Positions 25,957 to 34,828 of a stretch of 64,000 nucleotides of DNA are shown one piece after another. The position numbers and the translations under genes were made by a program. Origin of the DNA: Actinomyces mediterranea (GTDB lineage Bacteria > Actinomycetota > Actinomycetes > Actinomycetales > Actinomycetaceae); contig NZ_FTPB01000004.1 in NCBI RefSeq assembly GCF_900155595.1, positions 1,302,001-1,366,000 of the forward strand, given 5' to 3'. Under the pieces are notes generated by a model. That model had not been told where the DNA came from. It did no database searches and saw only the letters and a list, made by a program, of their open reading frames with translations. Numbering within the stretch: the stretch's first letter is position 1; the number at the start of each line of letters is the position of its first letter.

Positions 25957-27408
25957 ATGACGCTGCAGTTGCACGACTCGAAGACCTCCCGCCTGACGCC
26001 CCTCGATCCGATCATCCCCGGACATGTCGGCATCTACCTGTGCGGGGCGACAGTCCAGGGCTCCCCGCATGTGGGCCACCTGCGCGCCGCCGTCGCCTTC
26101 GACTCCCTCGTCAGGTGGTTGCGCCGAAGCGGCCTCGATGTCACCTACATCCGCAATGTGACTGACATTGACGACAAGATCCTCAATAAGTCCGCGCAGG
26201 CGCAGGTCCCCTGGTGGGCGTGGGCCTACCGATTCGAACGCGAATTCACCGACGCTTACGACACCCTCGGCGTCCTGCCCCCGACCTATGAGCCGCGCGC
26301 CACCGGTCACATCCCCGACCAGATCGACCTCGTGCGCCGCCTCATTGACCGCGGACACGCCTACAACGACGGGCGCGGCAATGTCTATTTCGACGTGCAC
26401 AGTCAGCCCGACTACGGCTCCCTGACGCGCCAGCGCCTCGACGACATGCGCACCACCGAAGACGAGACTCAGATCGACGCGGCCGTTGAGGCGGGCAAGC
26501 GCGACCCCCGGGACTTCGCCCTGTGGAAGTCCACGAAGCCCGGCGAACCTGAAACCGCATCCTGGGAGTCCCCCTGGGGTCAGGGCCGCCCCGGATGGCA
26601 TCTCGAATGCTCCGCCATGGCCAGACGCTATCTCGGCGACGAGTTCGACGTCCACGGCGGAGGCATCGACCTGCGCTTCCCGCACCACGAGAACGAGCAG
26701 GCTCAGTCCCATGGCGCAGGCTGGGGTTTTGCCCGCCTGTGGGTCCACAACGCATGGGTGACGACTAAGGGTGAGAAGATGAGCAAGTCGCTCGGCAACG
26801 TCTTGTCGATCGACGCCCTCACCCGGGACTATCCCGTAGTCGCAGTGCGCTGGGCCCTATCCACTGTGCATCACCGCTCCGCAATCGAATGGGGCGACGA
26901 GACCCTGCCCGCGGCCGCCGCCGCATGGGAGCGCTTTTCCGGCTTCGTTGAGCGCTCCATCGACCTCGCCGGGGAGGCTTCGGCTGAGCAGATCGCCCTG
27001 CCCGCCTCCGAGCTTCCCGACGGGTTCGTCGCCGCCATGGACGACGACCTCAATGTCGCGGGCGCGCTCGCGGTCATCCATGAGCACATGAAGGCGGGGA
27101 ACACGGCCATTGACGAGGGCGACAAGGCGCTCGTCCGTCGAGAGCAGGTGCTCGTCCGTTCCATGCTTGACGTCCTCGGTCTCGACCCGGCGTCGCCCCA
27201 GTGGCGCGGGGGACTTGGCGCGGGAGGGGGCGAGGGTTCTGCTGAGCATGAGGCCTTGGATGCCCTGGTTCGTGCCCTCATCGAAGAGCGCGCTCAGGCG
27301 CGCGCCAACAAGGACTGGGCTCGCGCGGACGCTCTGCGGGATCGACTCGCCCAGGCCGGCATCGCCGTCGCCGACGGCCGCGAGGGCGCGAGCTGGAGGC
27401 TGGGCTGA
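25957..27408 (+). CDS. cysS: Cysteinyl-tRNA synthetase
   Basis: Class Ia synthetase charging tRNA-Cys; 483 residues, normal length. [17 protein letters not shown] carries the zinc-site Cys and the HIGH-type motif, [11 protein letters not shown] follows, and [39 protein letters not shown] supplies the remaining zinc ligands. KMSKS appears as [10 protein letters not shown]. The C-terminal helical region ends [33 protein letters not shown], as expected. TAGAAT-N6-ATG predicts a leaderless mRNA. In mycobacteria cysS is followed by rlmB; here a two-gene cassette has been inserted between them. Confidence 0.96.
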   Translation: MTLQLHDSKTSRLTPLDPIIPGHVGIYLCGATVQGSPHVGHLRAAVAFDSLVRWLRRSGLDVTYIRNVTDIDDKILNKSAQAQVPWWAWAYRFEREFTDAYDTLGVLPPTYEPRATGHIPDQIDLVRRLIDRGHAYNDGRGNVYFDVHSQPDYGSLTRQRLDDMRTTEDETQIDAAVEAGKRDPRDFALWKSTKPGEPETASWESPWGQGRPGWHLECSAMARRYLGDEFDVHGGGIDLRFPHHENEQAQSHGAGWGFARLWVHNAWVTTKGEKMSKSLGNVLSIDALTRDYPVVAVRWALSTVHHRSAIEWGDETLPAAAAAWERFSGFVERSIDLAGEASAEQIALPASELPDGFVAAMDDDLNVAGALAVIHEHMKAGNTAIDEGDKALVRREQVLVRSMLDVLGLDPASPQWRGGLGAGGGEGSAEHEALDALVRALIEERAQARANKDWARADALRDRLAQAGIAVADGREGASWRLG

Positions 27409-27474
27409 AGTCCAAGACGGGGGTATTAAGGGCCTTCGGGCCTCGCAATGAGAACAACCGATACGCGTCCACTC

Positions 27475-27503
27475 TTGTCATCGCATCCTACATGTGGGAA
27501 AAT
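27475..27503 (+). promoter_or_regulatory. Promoter of the XRE-ImmA/PIN pair
   Basis: TTGTCA (27475-27480), a 17-base spacer and GAAAAT (27498-27503) end seven bases before the GTG at 27511, giving a strong, apparently leaderless promoter. Confidence 0.55.
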
Positions 27504-27510
27504 CACACAC

Positions 27511-28572
27511 GTGGCACAGGTGAAGGATTTTGCTGAACTCGGCGCTCGGATTCGAGTGTTTCGCCAAGGGGCGAATCTCGATCAAGAGAAGCTCGCTTGG
27601 GAGTGCACCTGTCGAGGCCAGAACCTTGATCGCACGGCCATCTCTCGTATTGAAACAGGGGACAGGAAGGTATCGGCCCTCGAACTCTCGGTCCTCGCAG
27701 AAGTATTCGACGTATCTTTCGTTGATCTCGTCTCGCTTCCAGACCAGGCCGTGCTTGCCGCGCGCAAGCCGATTGCTGAAGAATCGACGAGCCAAGAACG
27801 CGAGGAGTTCCGCGCCGGTGTTGAGATTGATCGAGCCTGGAGAGATCTGAGCCAGTTGCGCGGCTATCACTTGATCGAACCCGTGGTATTTCCATTCAAT
27901 GCGCACGGTCTTGATTCTCCCGACGAGGCGCGTGAACTTGCGCAGAAGACACGGGACTTTCTCAAAGTCGGAGACGAACCTCTGGGCCCGATGACGGATG
28001 TCGCTGCGGAACTCGGTCTGTGGTGTCGAACGACCGAAGCGAAGATTGATGGACTGTCTTTCTCGCCCGAAATCGGACTCGGTGTCGCTCTAGTGGGTCA
28101 GGGCCTGGATCCTGGTCGACGACGCGCCACCGTGGCTCATGAGATCGGCCATCACATCAGCGGTGACACCTATGAAGCGTCGAGTCATTTCTCTTCAGCA
28201 GGACAAGCCGAGGAGTTCATTGAGGTGTTTGCCGCCGAGCTTCTCCTCCCCTCCAGCGTCCTCGAAGAACTCAGGTGCCCGACGAGGGATGATCTTGTCA
28301 GGCTGGCTGCTGAATACAGGGTCTCGTGGTCCTTGATCGTTCAAAGTGCCGACACGGCCAAGGTGGATCTATCCAAGGTCGAGCGGAATACAACACCGGT
28401 TGATGAGGATTTCTATAGGGCTGTGGGCTCGAAGCCTGAAGAGGATATGCTTCCTCCAGGCCTTGCGAAGAAGTGGGTTCAAGCCTGTGTTCGCGCAGTC
28501 GATGAGGACTTCATTACTCGTCGACGCGCTCAGGAGATGACGTGCGGACTCGTCGAGGCCGGGGATGAGTGA
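27511..28572 (+). CDS. XRE-type helix-turn-helix protein with ImmA/IrrE metallopeptidase domain
   Basis: A 353-residue two-domain protein. Residues about 8-75 (LGARIRVFRQGANLDQEKLAW...TAISRIETGDRKVSALELSVLAEVF) form an XRE helix-turn-helix. The central domain contains ATVAHEIGHHISGD with the zinc-binding HEIGHH (residues 210-215) and EEFIEVFAAELLLPSSVL with the third ligand region, typical of ImmA/IrrE (DUF955) peptidases. Such proteins regulate mobile elements and act as antitoxins by cleaving or binding a repressor or toxin. The GTG start fits the leaderless promoter. The stop overlaps the PIN-like gene by eight bases. Base use is less GC-biased than the neighbours, consistent with transfer. 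Confidence 0.88.
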   Translation: MAQVKDFAELGARIRVFRQGANLDQEKLAWECTCRGQNLDRTAISRIETGDRKVSALELSVLAEVFDVSFVDLVSLPDQAVLAARKPIAEESTSQEREEFRAGVEIDRAWRDLSQLRGYHLIEPVVFPFNAHGLDSPDEARELAQKTRDFLKVGDEPLGPMTDVAAELGLWCRTTEAKIDGLSFSPEIGLGVALVGQGLDPGRRRATVAHEIGHHISGDTYEASSHFSSAGQAEEFIEVFAAELLLPSSVLEELRCPTRDDLVRLAAEYRVSWSLIVQSADTAKVDLSKVERNTTPVDEDFYRAVGSKPEEDMLPPGLAKKWVQACVRAVDEDFITRRRAQEMTCGLVEAGDE

Positions 28573-29134
28573 GCCCATCTTCGTCTGGGACACGACCGGG
28601 TTGCTTCATGCCCAAGCATGTGATCGCCTTGATGGTTTGATTGACGCCGCTGGGCGTGAACGTCGGCATCTCGTTCCGAGCGGTGTCATGAAGGAGCTTC
28701 AACGGCTCGGTCACACCCCATCTCATGAAAGTCTAGAAATCTGCGATCTGGAGGAGATTGAAGAGTTCTCGGTGCTTGCCGGGTGGATGGCACGTTTCGG
28801 CTCATCCGTGCCTGATGGGCGGGACAGCGGAGAAGCGTGGGCTGCTGCCGTGGCTGAGCTCCGGGATGCGGTGGCGATCATTGACGACGCGAAAGCGCGT
28901 CGGATCATTCGGAAGACTGCGCCGCTGCTGAGGACGCGGGGTGTTCTCTGGGCGATTTCGCGAGGCGTGAAAGAAGGAAGAGCTCAGACTCCGCAGGCGT
29001 ACAGCGGTCTATGTGACCAGATGCTGCAGGCACACACTCAGCATGAGAACCTCCAACCCCTTCGATGGCCATTTCAAGCCGGTGGATATGCGGCCTGGTA
29101 TGAGAAGGAAGAACAACAAGGACACCTCGATTGA
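28565..29134 (+). CDS. PIN-like ribonuclease (putative toxin)
   Basis: A 189-residue protein. PIN-domain features are an early Asp in FVWDTTGLLHA (Asp9), Glu44 in VPSGVMKELQRLG, Glu90, the acidic pair in AIIDDAKARRIIRK (Asp107/108), and RTRGVLWAISRGVKEGRAQ, which matches the G-x-L-x-x-L-x-x-A-x-x-x-G end of PIN toxins. PIN domains are metal-dependent RNases and are common toxins. The overlap with the upstream ImmA/IrrE regulator suggests a toxin/antitoxin-type unit. No direct activity evidence exists in the sequence beyond these residues. Confidence 0.65.
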   Translation: MSEPIFVWDTTGLLHAQACDRLDGLIDAAGRERRHLVPSGVMKELQRLGHTPSHESLEICDLEEIEEFSVLAGWMARFGSSVPDGRDSGEAWAAAVAELRDAVAIIDDAKARRIIRKTAPLLRTRGVLWAISRGVKEGRAQTPQAYSGLCDQMLQAHTQHENLQPLRWPFQAGGYAAWYEKEEQQGHLD

Positions 29135-29242
29135 GGTTCGGCGCGCATGTTGAACTCCGGGCTGTTTTCTTGTGAGAGGTGAATCCGGGTGAATCGGGCC
29201 GCAAAGGCCGCTTCGGACTGCCGGATCAGCGCCGGGCCCCGC

Positions 29243-29248
29243 TAGGCT
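29243..29248 (+). promoter_or_regulatory. Candidate -10 of rlmB
   Basis: TAGGCT about 50 bases before the rlmB ATG, leaving a leader with AAGAAGGA as ribosome-binding site. Confidence 0.4.
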
Positions 29249-29300
29249 GAATCGGATCAGGCGCGCCGGGAGGCGCTCGCAACGAAGAAGGACGAACACG

Positions 29301-30296
29301 ATGGCTGGAAACAACGGGCGCCGCGGAGCCGTGCGCAAGCCGGGCTCGAAGAAGGGCGCGAAGGTCGGGACGGGCGGACACTCGCGCCGTCGCCTCGAAG
29401 GCAAGGGCCCGACGCCGAAGGCCGAGGACCGCACCTACCATCCGGCTCATAAGCGCAAGGTGCAGCGTGAGGCGCGCGAAGCCCAAAAGGCTGCAATCGC
29501 CCGCGCGCGTGCGAAGAGCTCTATCAAGATCGCCCCAGGTCATGAGCTTATCGCCGGGCGTAATCCCGTCGCGGAGGCCGTGCGCGCCTCCGTTCCGATT
29601 GAGCGCGTCTTCGTCCTCGACAATGTGAAGGACGATCGCGTGGAGGAAGTCATCCGACTCGCCTCCGCCATGGGAGCCCCCGTGTACGAGGTGACGCGCC
29701 GCGACCTTGATGTTGCGACCGATGGGGCCGTCCATCAGGGCGTCGCGATTGAAGTGCGAGGCTACGAGTACGCGCAGGTCGATGACCTGATCGTGGGTTC
29801 TTTGCAGCAGCTGGGCACGCCGCTGCTCGTCGCCCTCGACCAGGTGACGGACCCGCATAACCTGGGGGCGGTCTTGCGTTCGGCGGGCGCTTTCGGAGCG
29901 GACGGGCTCATCATCCCCGAGCGGCGCAGTGCGGGCGTGACCGTGACCGCCTGGAAGGTGTCCGCGGGTGCTGCTGCTCGCGTGCCCGTCGCGAGGGTGA
30001 CGAACCTCGTGCGCGCTCTTCAAGAATGCAAGAAGGCGGGCTACTTCGTCGTCGGCCTCGACGGAGGCGGCGACGCCGAGCTCCGCGAGCTGTCCCTGGC
30101 GACGGCGCCGCTCGTCGTTGTGACGGGAGCGGAGGGTTCTGGATTGTCGCGCCTCGTGCGCGAGACCTGCGACCAGATCGTATCCATTCCGATCTCTTCT
30201 GCGGTCGAGTCGTTGAACGCTGCCGTGGCGACGGGCATTGCTCTGTATGAGGTCGCCTCCCTGCGGGCTTCGGAGGCGGCCGCGAAGGGGGAGTGA
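29301..30296 (+). CDS. rlmB: 23S rRNA (guanosine-2'-O-)-methyltransferase, TrmH/RlmB family
   Basis: A SPOUT-class methyltransferase of 331 residues. The first 70 are basic and disordered, as in actinobacterial RlmB. HELIAGRNPVAEAVRA starts the RNA-binding substrate domain. LVALDQVTDPHNLGAVLRSAGAFGADGLIIPERRS is SPOUT motif 1 with the catalytic Arg. VVVTGAEGSGLSRLVRETCD is motif 2 and IPISSAVESLNAAVATGIALYE is motif 3 of the trefoil knot. Function is 2'-O-methylation of G in 23S rRNA. The AAGAAGGA site precedes the ATG. Confidence 0.92.
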   Translation: MAGNNGRRGAVRKPGSKKGAKVGTGGHSRRRLEGKGPTPKAEDRTYHPAHKRKVQREAREAQKAAIARARAKSSIKIAPGHELIAGRNPVAEAVRASVPIERVFVLDNVKDDRVEEVIRLASAMGAPVYEVTRRDLDVATDGAVHQGVAIEVRGYEYAQVDDLIVGSLQQLGTPLLVALDQVTDPHNLGAVLRSAGAFGADGLIIPERRSAGVTVTAWKVSAGAAARVPVARVTNLVRALQECKKAGYFVVGLDGGGDAELRELSLATAPLVVVTGAEGSGLSRLVRETCDQIVSIPISSAVESLNAAVATGIALYEVASLRASEAAAKGE

Positions 30297-30309
30297 AGGG
30301 GCTCCACTG

Positions 30310-30345
30310 CCCGAGGCGGGTAGTCTGAGTGTGCCCGCCCTCGGG
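30310..30345 (+). terminator. Hairpin after rlmB
   Basis: CCCGAGGCGGG at 30310-30320 pairs with CCCGCCCTCGGG at 30334-30345 apart from one bulged base. The 200 bases that follow, up to the IS3 relic, contain no gene; they have short pairing segments but no RNA family was recognised. Confidence 0.5.
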
Positions 30346-30632
30346 TGGGGTGACCCGAAGACAGGGTGCTGCTTGCTAAAGGAAATCAACGGTGCCTGTC
30401 GAGGGACGGGCAGTCTGAAAACCCTCTCATCCGATGGGGATAAGTCGACCGATGGTGCCAGGATTAAGCTGGTGAAACTGGTTTGAAGGGGACTTTAACG
30501 TTTCACTGTAATAGCGAGTATTCGACGGGAGAGTGCCTCAGTCCCTGAGGGTGGAGGGGTTTGGGTTTTTGGGCCGTTTGTTTTGAGAGGGTTGTTCTAG
30601 GTAGTCCTGGCCGTGTGTGGCCGGGCGGAATG

Positions 30633-30797
30633 GATGGCCGTGAGGGGAAGTTGGCGACGCATACGCCTGAGCAGATTGTTGTGAAGTTGGAGAAGGCTGA
30701 GCAGTTGCGTGGTGAGGGGATGAGTACGGCTCAGGCCTGCCGCGTGCGTGGTATCAGTGAGGCGGCGTTGGGAGAGTTGGCAGAGGGAAACTTCTAA
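30633..30797 (+). pseudogene. IS3-family OrfA remnant
   Basis: THTPEQIVVKLEKAEQLRGEGMSTAQACRVRGISEAAL is the helix-turn-helix start of an IS3-type OrfA. It is joined directly to ELAEGNF, the usual end of the protein, so the leucine-zipper middle of about 40 residues has been deleted. Confidence 0.7.
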
Positions 30798-30810
30798 GCC
30801 CGGCGTGTCG

Positions 30811-31628
30811 GCATGAAGCTGTCAACCATCTTATTGACCTGGGGTTCTCTCAGCGTCTTGCGTGCCGCGTTGCCGGGCTGTCCCGGTCAGCGTATTGCCG
30901 AGCCCGCGATGGGGGCGGGCCTGCCAGACTGCATGATCATGCGGGTGTGCGCCAGTGGATGAACGATTTTGCTGCCACGCATCGAAGGTGGGCTATAAAC
31001 GTGCCTGGGCGTGCGCCAAGAGCGAGGGAATCCATGTGGGGCGTGATGTCTTGGCGCTTGTGGCGCACCGAAGGGCTTTGCGTACGCTCGCGCAAGGCCT
31101 CCAAGCCCCGCCCCCAACTCCTGGCCACGGCCAGTGCTCCAGGGCAGGTGTGGGCCATTGATTTCCAGTTCGACTCCGACTGGAAGGGGACGGGTCTTCA
31201 AGGTCTGTAACGTCATCGATGAGCTCACGCGCCAACACCTGGCTTTCCGCGTCGAGCGCCGCATGGGAGCCGCCGACGTGATCGACATGCTTGACCTAGC
31301 AGTCCTGGCCCATGGAGCACCCCATGTGCTACGGGCCGATAACGGGCCTGAATTCATTGCCGCAGCCTTGGCACGCTGGGCCAGCGAGCACGACACGCTC
31401 TAAGCGTTCATACCCCCAGGCCAGCCCTGGCATAACGGGTTCGTGGAATCCTTGCATAACCGCATGCACGACGAACTCCTCGAGGACAACATGTTCGACG
31501 GTATCGACCACGCCCGCACACTCATCGTCGAATGGTCACGGCGCTACAATGAAGAACACCCCCACAGCGCGCTGGGCTGGCTCTCACCCAACCAATACAC
31601 ACGCCACTGGGTACAACACCACCAATAA
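30811..31628 (+). pseudogene. IS3-family OrfB (DDE transposase) remnant
   Basis: Pieces in successive frames read RHEAVNHLIDLGFSQRLACR, QVWAIDFQFDSDW (first Asp of the DDE triad), APHVLRADNGPEFIAAALARW (second Asp) and QPWHNGFVESLHNRMHDELL (Glu), ending EEHPHSALGWLSPNQYT. Frame changes near 31195 and an in-frame TAA near 31400 interrupt it, so no active transposase can be made. Confidence 0.75.
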
Positions 31629-31686
31629 CAACCAACAACCCTCAAAACACCCGGCCCACAAAACCAAACCAAGCCAAGGGTGTGTA

Positions 31687-31990
31687 CTGCTCGCTGACGA
31701 CGTTGCAGTTCCTTTGGGAGCTGCACTTCATTGAGGCTGGTCGCTAGCGTGGGGTGCGTGTGTCGTGGAGAGCATTCGTAGACGTATTCACTGCGCGGGT
31801 GTGGATAGTGGCCGAAGTTTATAGTTGCTCTGTAAGCGTCTTCGTGCGGTGCACAACTCGGCCTCTCGGCGAGAGAGTCGGCTGGATTGCCGTGTTTTTC
31901 TCACCGAGAGGCCGAAGTGTGTGCGGGCCTATTTGCAGTGACGGGGCAAGTGTTCAGACAGTTGCTCCTAACTGCGCCCGGGCTGTGAGC
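31687..31990. other. Gene-free spacer with a large hairpin
   Basis: About 300 bases without a gene between the IS3 relic and the lipoprotein. The segments 31855-31874 and 31899-31918 are reverse complements at 18 of 20 positions and could form the terminator of the minus-strand lipoprotein gene. The rest shows nothing recognisable. Confidence 0.5.
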
Positions 31991-32224
31991 TCAGTGCTTC
32001 TTGTCTTTATCGCTCATCTTGTCGCCGTCCGACATCTTGTCATGGTCCTTATCTGACATCTTGTCTTTGTCGCTCATCTTGTCTTGGGATGGTTTGTCCG
32101 TCGTCTGCGACGTGGAAGTGCCGGACCTGCCCTTATCTCCCGACGCGTTCTGGCCACAGGCGGCAATGCCGGAAGCGGCTGCGGCGACGATGGTGGTGGC
32201 GGCGAGAAGCTTGCGAAGATTCAT
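31991..32224 (-). CDS. Small lipoprotein with Met-Ser-Asp-Lys repeats
   Basis: A 77-residue exported lipoprotein. The signal peptide MNLRKLLAATTIVAAAASG leads to a lipobox IAAC with Cys23 as the lipidation site. The mature part has a Ser/Thr-rich linker and then repeated M-S-D-K/M-S-D-G units ending DKDKKH, resembling the 'pentapeptide MXKDX repeat' proteins. The Met/Asp/His content would suit metal binding, but that is inference. It is divergent from dipZ, and a GATTCG on the plus strand at 32275-32280 (CGAATC on the minus strand) resembles a SigK-type -10. Confidence 0.75.
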   Translation of the reverse strand: MNLRKLLAATTIVAAAASGIAACGQNASGDKGRSGTSTSQTTDKPSQDKMSDKDKMSDKDHDKMSDGDKMSDKDKKH

Positions 32225-32393
32225 GGAAACCCGATTCTGTAGTGGGGTACCCGTGTGGCACCCGCTCGTCGATTGATTCGCCGCCCAAGTTACGACAGAT
32301 CTGTGACATGAGTCACCACGGTCAATCGTGCAAGAGAACGATCTGAACGCCGTCCAGTGACGAACCGATGAGTGAATACCCAGGAGGTACTAC

Positions 32394-34184
32394 ATGACAA
32401 CACTCATCCTCATCGGACTCATCGGCGGCTTCATCACCGGAATCTCGCCGTGCATCCTCCCCGTCCTGCCGGTCATCTTCCTCTCAGGAGGCGCTCAAGG
32501 TGCGCGCGGCACATCATCGACATCATCAATCGCCTCCATCCCCGGCATGGCGACCGCGGGCTCCCTCTCCGCCCTCGGAAACATCACGGCGGAAACCGGA
32601 TCCTCGCAATCAGTCGCGACGAGGACACCGAGCCGCTGGCGCCCCTACCTCGTCGTCGCCGGACTCATCGTCAGCTTCACCTTCTTCACACTCCTCGGCT
32701 CGACAATCCTCAGCCTGCTCCACCTCCCCCAGGACTTCATCCGCTGGGCCGGGATCGTCGCACTGTCCGTCATCGGGGTCGCCATGATGATCCCCCGCGT
32801 CATGGAGGTCCTCGAAAAGCCATTCACACGTTTCGGCAGCTCGACGGGTAAGCGCCCCGATAATGGATTCCTCCTCGGCGTCGTCCTCGGAGCCGCCTAT
32901 GTCCCCTGCGCCGGTCCCGTCCTCGCAGCAGTGTCAGTCGCCGGAACCACCGGAAGGATCGGCCCGGACACGCTCGCCCTCGCCCTATCCTTCGCAATCG
33001 GCACCGGCATTCCGCTCCTCGGCTTCGCCCTCGCCGGACGCAAGCTCACCGAGCGCATCGCCGCGTTCCGCACGCGCCAGAAGGCGATCCGCATCATCGC
33101 GGGCGGCGCCATGCTCGCCCTCGCCATTGGGCTCGCAACCGACCTGCCCGCAGTGATCCAGCGCGCCCTGCCCGACTGGACCGCCTCCCTCCAGGCGAAA
33201 ACCGACGAATATCTGCGCGGCAACACCTCATCGAATAACGCGAACGGCCAGCCCGCCCAATGCGTCGACGGAGCCTCCGAACTTGCCGACTGCGGCCCCC
33301 TGCCGAAGATCGAAGGAGCAGTCGCATGGTTCAACACCCCCGGTGATCAGCCTATCGGCGACGCCGACGAAACCGGCAAGGTAACGCTCGTCGACTTCTG
33401 GGCGTACTCGTGCATCAACTGCCAGCGCTCCATCCCCGGCATTGAGAAGCTGCATCAGACCTATAAAGACTTCGGCCTGCGGGTCATCGGCGTTCACTCG
33501 CCCGAATACGCTTTCGAGAAAGAGGTCGACAACGTCAAGGACGGTGCGGCCAAACTCGGCATCACCTACCCCGTTGCCGTCGACTCGAACCTGACGACAT
33601 GGACGAACTTCGACAACCACTACTGGCCCGCCCATTACCTCGCAGATGCGGCGGGACAGCTGCGAGCGGTCAAGTACGGCGAGGGCGGAGAGGCGACAAC
33701 GGAGAAACTCGTGCGCCGACTCCTCCAGGATGCCAATCCGAATATCACCCTGCCCGCCCCCGTCTTCACTGTGGAGAATCCGAATGACAGCGGCGACCGC
33801 AGTCCCGAGACCTACCTGGGCGCCGCCCGCAATCGCTTCTACCATGAGGGTTCCCTCGGCGCGGGGACGCGAGACTTCTCATTCCCCGACGGGCAGCGGC
33901 TCCACACTTTCGCCCTCGACGGGCGGTGGAACGTCGAGCAGGAGAGGATCAGTCCGGTCGAGGCCGATGGGCGCCTCCGCCTGTCATTCCGCGGCAAGCA
34001 GGTCAATGTCGTCGTCGCAGGCGAGGGCGACCTCGAATGGGAGGTGAACGGGCAGAAGAGACGGATGCACATCTCGGGGACGCCCAACAGCCTCGAATTG
34101 TTCTCAACGCAGAACACCGTCGACTCAGTGATCACACTGAGCGCATCACCCGGCCTGGAGCTCTACTCATTCACTTTCGGGTGA
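32394..34184 (+). CDS. dipZ: DipZ: CcdA membrane domain fused to thioredoxin-like domain
   Basis: A 596-residue thiol-disulfide transporter/reductase. Residues 1-250 form a CcdA-type domain with redox cysteines C20 (GISPCILP) and C172 (YVPCAGPV) and six or so membrane helices. After a linker, residues about 305-440 form a TlpA-like extracytoplasmic thioredoxin domain with C340-x-x-C343 ([13 protein letters not shown]). The last 140 residues are a beta-rich domain found in DipZ proteins. AGGAGG five bases before the ATG is an excellent site. DipZ passes electrons from cytoplasmic thioredoxin to exported proteins. The next genes are a SigK/RskA-like pair; in M. tuberculosis dipZ belongs to the SigK regulon. 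Confidence 0.93.
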   Translation: MTTLILIGLIGGFITGISPCILPVLPVIFLSGGAQGARGTSSTSSIASIPGMATAGSLSALGNITAETGSSQSVATRTPSRWRPYLVVAGLIVSFTFFTLLGSTILSLLHLPQDFIRWAGIVALSVIGVAMMIPRVMEVLEKPFTRFGSSTGKRPDNGFLLGVVLGAAYVPCAGPVLAAVSVAGTTGRIGPDTLALALSFAIGTGIPLLGFALAGRKLTERIAAFRTRQKAIRIIAGGAMLALAIGLATDLPAVIQRALPDWTASLQAKTDEYLRGNTSSNNANGQPAQCVDGASELADCGPLPKIEGAVAWFNTPGDQPIGDADETGKVTLVDFWAYSCINCQRSIPGIEKLHQTYKDFGLRVIGVHSPEYAFEKEVDNVKDGAAKLGITYPVAVDSNLTTWTNFDNHYWPAHYLADAAGQLRAVKYGEGGEATTEKLVRRLLQDANPNITLPAPVFTVENPNDSGDRSPETYLGAARNRFYHEGSLGAGTRDFSFPDGQRLHTFALDGRWNVEQERISPVEADGRLRLSFRGKQVNVVVAGEGDLEWEVNGQKRRMHISGTPNSLELFSTQNTVDSVITLSASPGLELYSFTFG

Positions 34185-34270
34185 CTATAAGGTGACCAGG
34201 GGGGCGAGACGGGGATGAATGACGAAAGTAATGGGAATCGTGTCGAGATGAAGTGCGATCTGTGCCTACC

Positions 34271-34828
34271 ATGTGCGGCGTGGACGAAGCAGATATTGAT
34301 CGTCGGCTGCTCCAGGCAGTCGCAGCGCGCGACGAGCGCGCCTTCGGCGAACTGTACGACCGCTGGTCGGGCAGGCTCTTCGCCCTCGTCCTGCAGGTCG
34401 TCAGGGATCGCGCTCAATCGGAAGAGGTTCTTCAGGACGTCTTCTGGCAGGTGTGGACATCAGCCGATTCCTATGACCCGACTCGTGGAAGTGCGAGGGC
34501 GTGGCTGGTGACCCTGACGCGCAGACGGGCAATCGACCGTGTGAGATCCAGTCAAGCCTCGCGAGATCGCGATTTGCGACATCATGGACTCTATCCGGCC
34601 TTCGATTCGACGCTTGATTCAATTGAAGAGCGTTTCGAGGGTGAGCGGGTGCGAAAGGCCCTCGGTCGCGTCGGAGAGCCCCATCGTACGACGATCGTCC
34701 TCGCGTACTTCACTGGCCTCACGCACTCGCAGATCGCGGAGCGCATGCAGGTGCCGCTGGGCACGGTGAAGAGTCGGATTCGTGACGGCATGGAGAAACT
34801 GCGGCATGAGATGGGAGGTGCCCGATGA
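34271..34828 (+). CDS. sigK: ECF RNA polymerase sigma factor, SigK-like
   Basis: A 185-residue ECF sigma factor. Region 2 is AFGELYDRWSGRLFALVLQVVRDRAQSEEVLQDVFWQVW with SARAWLVTLTRRRAIDRVRS. Region 4 is RTTIVLAYFTGLTHSQIAERMQVPLGTVKSRIRDGMEKLR. The start at 34271 gives the usual short N-terminus; a GTG at 34253 is an alternative. The stop overlaps the anti-sigma start by ATGA. The SigK assignment rests on similarity of these motifs, the RskA partner and the dipZ neighbour. Confidence 0.88.
   Translation: MCGVDEADIDRRLLQAVAARDERAFGELYDRWSGRLFALVLQVVRDRAQSEEVLQDVFWQVWTSADSYDPTRGSARAWLVTLTRRRAIDRVRSSQASRDRDLRHHGLYPAFDSTLDSIEERFEGERVRKALGRVGEPHRTTIVLAYFTGLTHSQIAERMQVPLGTVKSRIRDGMEKLRHEMGGAR

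Larger units (their letters stand above)
30546..31686 (+). mobile_element. Degenerate IS3-family insertion sequence
   Basis: The ends are imperfect inverted repeats: the left end (30546-30600) and the reverse complement of the right end (about 31630-31686) share GGTTTGG, TGGGCCG, TGTTTTGAG and GGGTTGTT in the same order. Inside are remnants of both transposase frames, OrfA with an internal deletion and OrfB split by stops and frame changes. No target-site duplication could be fixed. The element is dead. Confidence 0.7.

Noticed and set aside
23951-25960. A 669-residue plus-strand open frame opposite the 1506-aa and DUF4132 genes
   Set aside because: Gly/Val/Glu-rich shadow spanning two real genes and their spacer; no domain recognised.
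30346-30545. Possible tRNA-Ser or RNase P-like RNA, because of TGCTTGCTAAAGG and GGGTGACCC
   Set aside because: No T arm (GGTTCGA), no acceptor pairing and no conserved RNase P core could be found.
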